A stretch of 63,818 nt of DNA. Origin: a virus. The notes under the pieces were generated by a model, which made no database searches, was not told where the DNA came from, and saw only the letters and a list, made by a program, of their open reading frames with translations. Positions 63,817 to 63,818 of this stretch are shown here, in pieces. The position numbers were made by a program, and so were the translations under genes. Position 1 is the first letter of the stretch; the number at the start of each line of letters is the position of its first letter. The DNA is taken from IMG/VR virus record IMGVR_UViG_3300020020_000030, positions 1 through 63,818 of that record. One strand, 5' to 3'.

Positions 63817-63818
63817 TA

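Overview
The window is one complete, circularly closable genome of a lytic-looking tailed phage (siphovirus type). Its first 130 bases recur at its end (63687-63816), so the unique length is about 63.69 kb and the portal gene runs directly into the MuF/protease gene across the ends. Very high GC, GTG starts, four-base ATGA/GTGA overlaps and protein families such as DUF4192, DUF1360, MuF-protease fusions and Cas4-like nucleases point to an actinobacterial host. I recognise no integrase, excisionase or phage repressor.

Layout. (1) Minus strand, 6.9 kb down to 0 and on from 63.8 kb down to 35.8 kb: packaging and structure, in transcription order small membrane protein, ribbon-helix-helix protein, probable small terminase, large terminase, a train of small proteins, portal, MuF/protease, major capsid, connector proteins, major tail protein, further connectors, frameshifted tail-assembly chaperones, tape measure, minor tail proteins rich in repeated binding modules, two-domain endolysin, small membrane protein. 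(2) Minus-strand island at 7.5-9.7 kb: two unrecognised genes with their own promoters and terminators, one with a strongly structured leader. (3) Plus strand, 10-35.6 kb: early and metabolic genes in tightly overlapped operons, mostly small and unrecognised, with a DprA-like protein, a DUF4192 protein, primase-polymerase/helicase, C5 DNA methyltransferase, SSB, RusA-like resolvase, Rad52-like annealing protein, Cas4-like nuclease and a von Willebrand A protein. An AT-rich, iteron-bearing gap after the primase is the best origin candidate.

Regulation. Six copies of a near-identical palindrome (core TTCCCGAACGTTCGGGAA) lie next to a family of promoters with TTGAC-like -35 and TAGGCT-like -10 boxes spaced by exactly 17 bp. 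These look like a phage regulon. At least one transcript is probably leaderless. A perfect chromosomal-type parS site lies inside a small gene at 16.1 kb.

Most notable is the plus-strand cassette at 54.8-57.05 kb, inserted against the direction of the structural operon. A promoter is followed by four tandem units that share the paired ends and motif (GGGTCG...GGTTA...CATCCG) expected of Ro60-bound Y RNAs, then by a full Ro60/TROVE protein gene and a 15-bp terminator. Two of the RNA units (1 and 2) enclose circularly permuted tRNA-like domains; in unit 2 the T arm, a 7-bp acceptor stem closed by a GCAA tetraloop, and the D arm are almost canonical. This appears to be a phage-borne Ro60-Y RNA system with an array of diverged Y RNAs.
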